A DNA stretch of 64,000 nt from Takifugu bimaculatus (lineage: Eukaryota > Chordata > Actinopteri > Tetraodontiformes > Tetraodontidae): assembly GCA_004026145.2 (NCBI GenBank), contig CP034992.1:2157927-2221926 (forward strand). Reading direction: 5' to 3'. Both the position numbers and the translations under genes were made by a program. Within the stretch, counting starts at the first letter, position 1. Each line of letters begins with the position of its first letter. Shown piece after piece: positions 62,968-64,000 of the stretch. The notes beneath the pieces are model-generated. The model was not told where the DNA came from and made no database searches. It saw only the letters and a list, made by a program, of their open reading frames with translations.

Positions 62968-64000
62968 AATCCTCGGCGGCGGCGATCAAGGTCAGAATGT
63001 GTCTGTTAGAAAGGCGCGGGATGAATCATCCAGAGTGTGTGTGCTCTGGTAACACTTTCAAGGTGTGTGTGCGGGCAGTAAACGGTTGTGCAGCCGGATC
63101 GGTCTCATCCTTCAGTGGTTGCGTTTCTGACAAATGCTTCTGATGTAGAGAACAGACTGAGTTTCCCTCCTGGTCAAAGATTCGGCGGGCGGCGAGGGCG
63201 ACCTTCTCAGCTCGTCCTGGTCACGGGTGCGGGACTCGTGGGTCGCAGCATGGCAGCTCACTGTTTTCCTCACTGAGAGAAGAGAGAGGAAAAATGAATA
63301 GAATATAGAAAAAATGTGATAACTGAAGGAAAAGTGGGGGAAAAAAAAGAACATTCAGTTGTAGAAATGTGACTACTTTGATGTTATCTGTTCTTTCAGC
63401 CCAGAGAAGAATACGCGAGGAGTGATGAAATCATGAAGCTCCTAAATATTTCATGCCCGTGCTTCTCATTCAGCGCGTGTCGGAGCGTTCTGCTCCGTTC
63501 CCTGTTGGTCTTTTACACCATTAGTCCTGAAGTGCTCACCGTCCTCTTCACCCTTTGTCTGGTCATTTTGCCATTTATCCATTCGCTCTGTCAACATTCA
63601 GGCACCACTTTTGTCTCGCGTGCCCACGAATCCCTGACAAAAATAAAAGACGTTTGCTCACGTTCTGGATGTAATAACTTTTCCGAGTTTTACAGCTGAA
63701 CTGAGACGTTACATATAAATTAAATTCAGCCCTGGAACTGACAGAGTTACATGCAACAGTTTTCTCGCACACGGGAAAGAATAAAACAATTTGTTGGATC
63801 CGAGTTCTATTATGTGACACTGGTATTTGCTCACAAGCAGTGCCAGGCTTACTGCACAGTTGCCATGGAAACAAATCTCCCAGACTTACTCGGTCCTCAA
63901 TGTTTTGAGGTTTGCTTAGGAATCGAGTTTTGGGTCCAAATGAATGATGATGCGATATCGAACGAGGGGGAACAAAAACCTGTGGCCTCTGAAGCATCTG
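62968..64000. other. 5' flank of the LRRN-family gene
   Basis: Probable promoter and 5' UTR side of the minus-strand gene. Open frames at 63088-63276, 63433-63699 and 63575-63997 show no family signature or splice context, so I call nothing here. Confidence 0.4.

Noticed and set aside
63575..63997. 140-codon minus-strand open frame at the window edge
   Set aside because: No recognised similarity or exon signals; could be a chance frame in the LRRN-family upstream region.

Overview
This window is nuclear genomic DNA from a ray-finned (teleost-type) fish. The genes are split by short GT-AG introns, the intergenic DNA is AT-rich with many (CA)n, (GT)n, (CTAT)n and (CATA)n microsatellites, and the products are vertebrate. 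No mitochondrial, bacterial or phage operon structure is present. Several neighbours (dido1, an OGFR-like gene, kcnk15, sys1, arfgap1, elmo2) lie on human 20q12-13. nrn1 and ssr1 lie on human 6p, sit1 on 9p and Rhcg on 15q, so the order is a fish-specific mosaic.

Layout, left to right: 3' half of dido1 (+, 1-5862; SPOC domain and Pro-rich/RD-rich tail); OGFR-like gene (-, 6585-9143, tail-to-tail with dido1); TASK-type K2P channel kcnk15 (+, 10841-12550); BAAT/ACOT acyl-CoA thioesterase (-, 13908-17302) with a decayed copy of one exon behind it; a two-zinc-finger gene (-, 18582-19136); sys1 (+, 20272-20974); a multi-exon integrase-derived gene (-, 22392-24763); neuritin nrn1 (-, 27080-28640); ssr1/TRAP-alpha (-, 29583-32298); a SIT1-like immune adaptor (+, 33150-34844); an intronless Rhcg ammonia channel (-, 37570-39000); arfgap1 (+, 40309-44674); elmo2 (+, 49289-56862); an LRRN-family gene (-, 60613-62967). 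Reconstructed exon lengths are exact multiples of three for the OGFR-like gene, sys1, nrn1, sit1-like, Rhcg, arfgap1 and elmo2.

The genes do not form one pathway. Loose themes are Golgi/ER traffic (sys1, arfgap1, ssr1), neuronal surface proteins (nrn1, lrrn-like) and phagocyte/lymphocyte signalling (elmo2, sit1-like).

Two observations stand out. First, the genes whose frame is broken (dido1, kcnk15, the acyl-CoA thioesterase, ssr1, lrrn-like, and the tail of the integrase gene) are nearly all broken by single-base gains. In almost every case the break can be removed by deleting one T or A that sits between a C and a G, which would restore a CpG. That looks like a systematic consensus error at CpG sites rather than true pseudogenes. 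Second, the integrase-derived gene keeps a long spliced reading frame and an NRF1-type promoter motif, but two of its three catalytic acidic positions are lysine. It is a good candidate for a domesticated, catalytically dead integrase.
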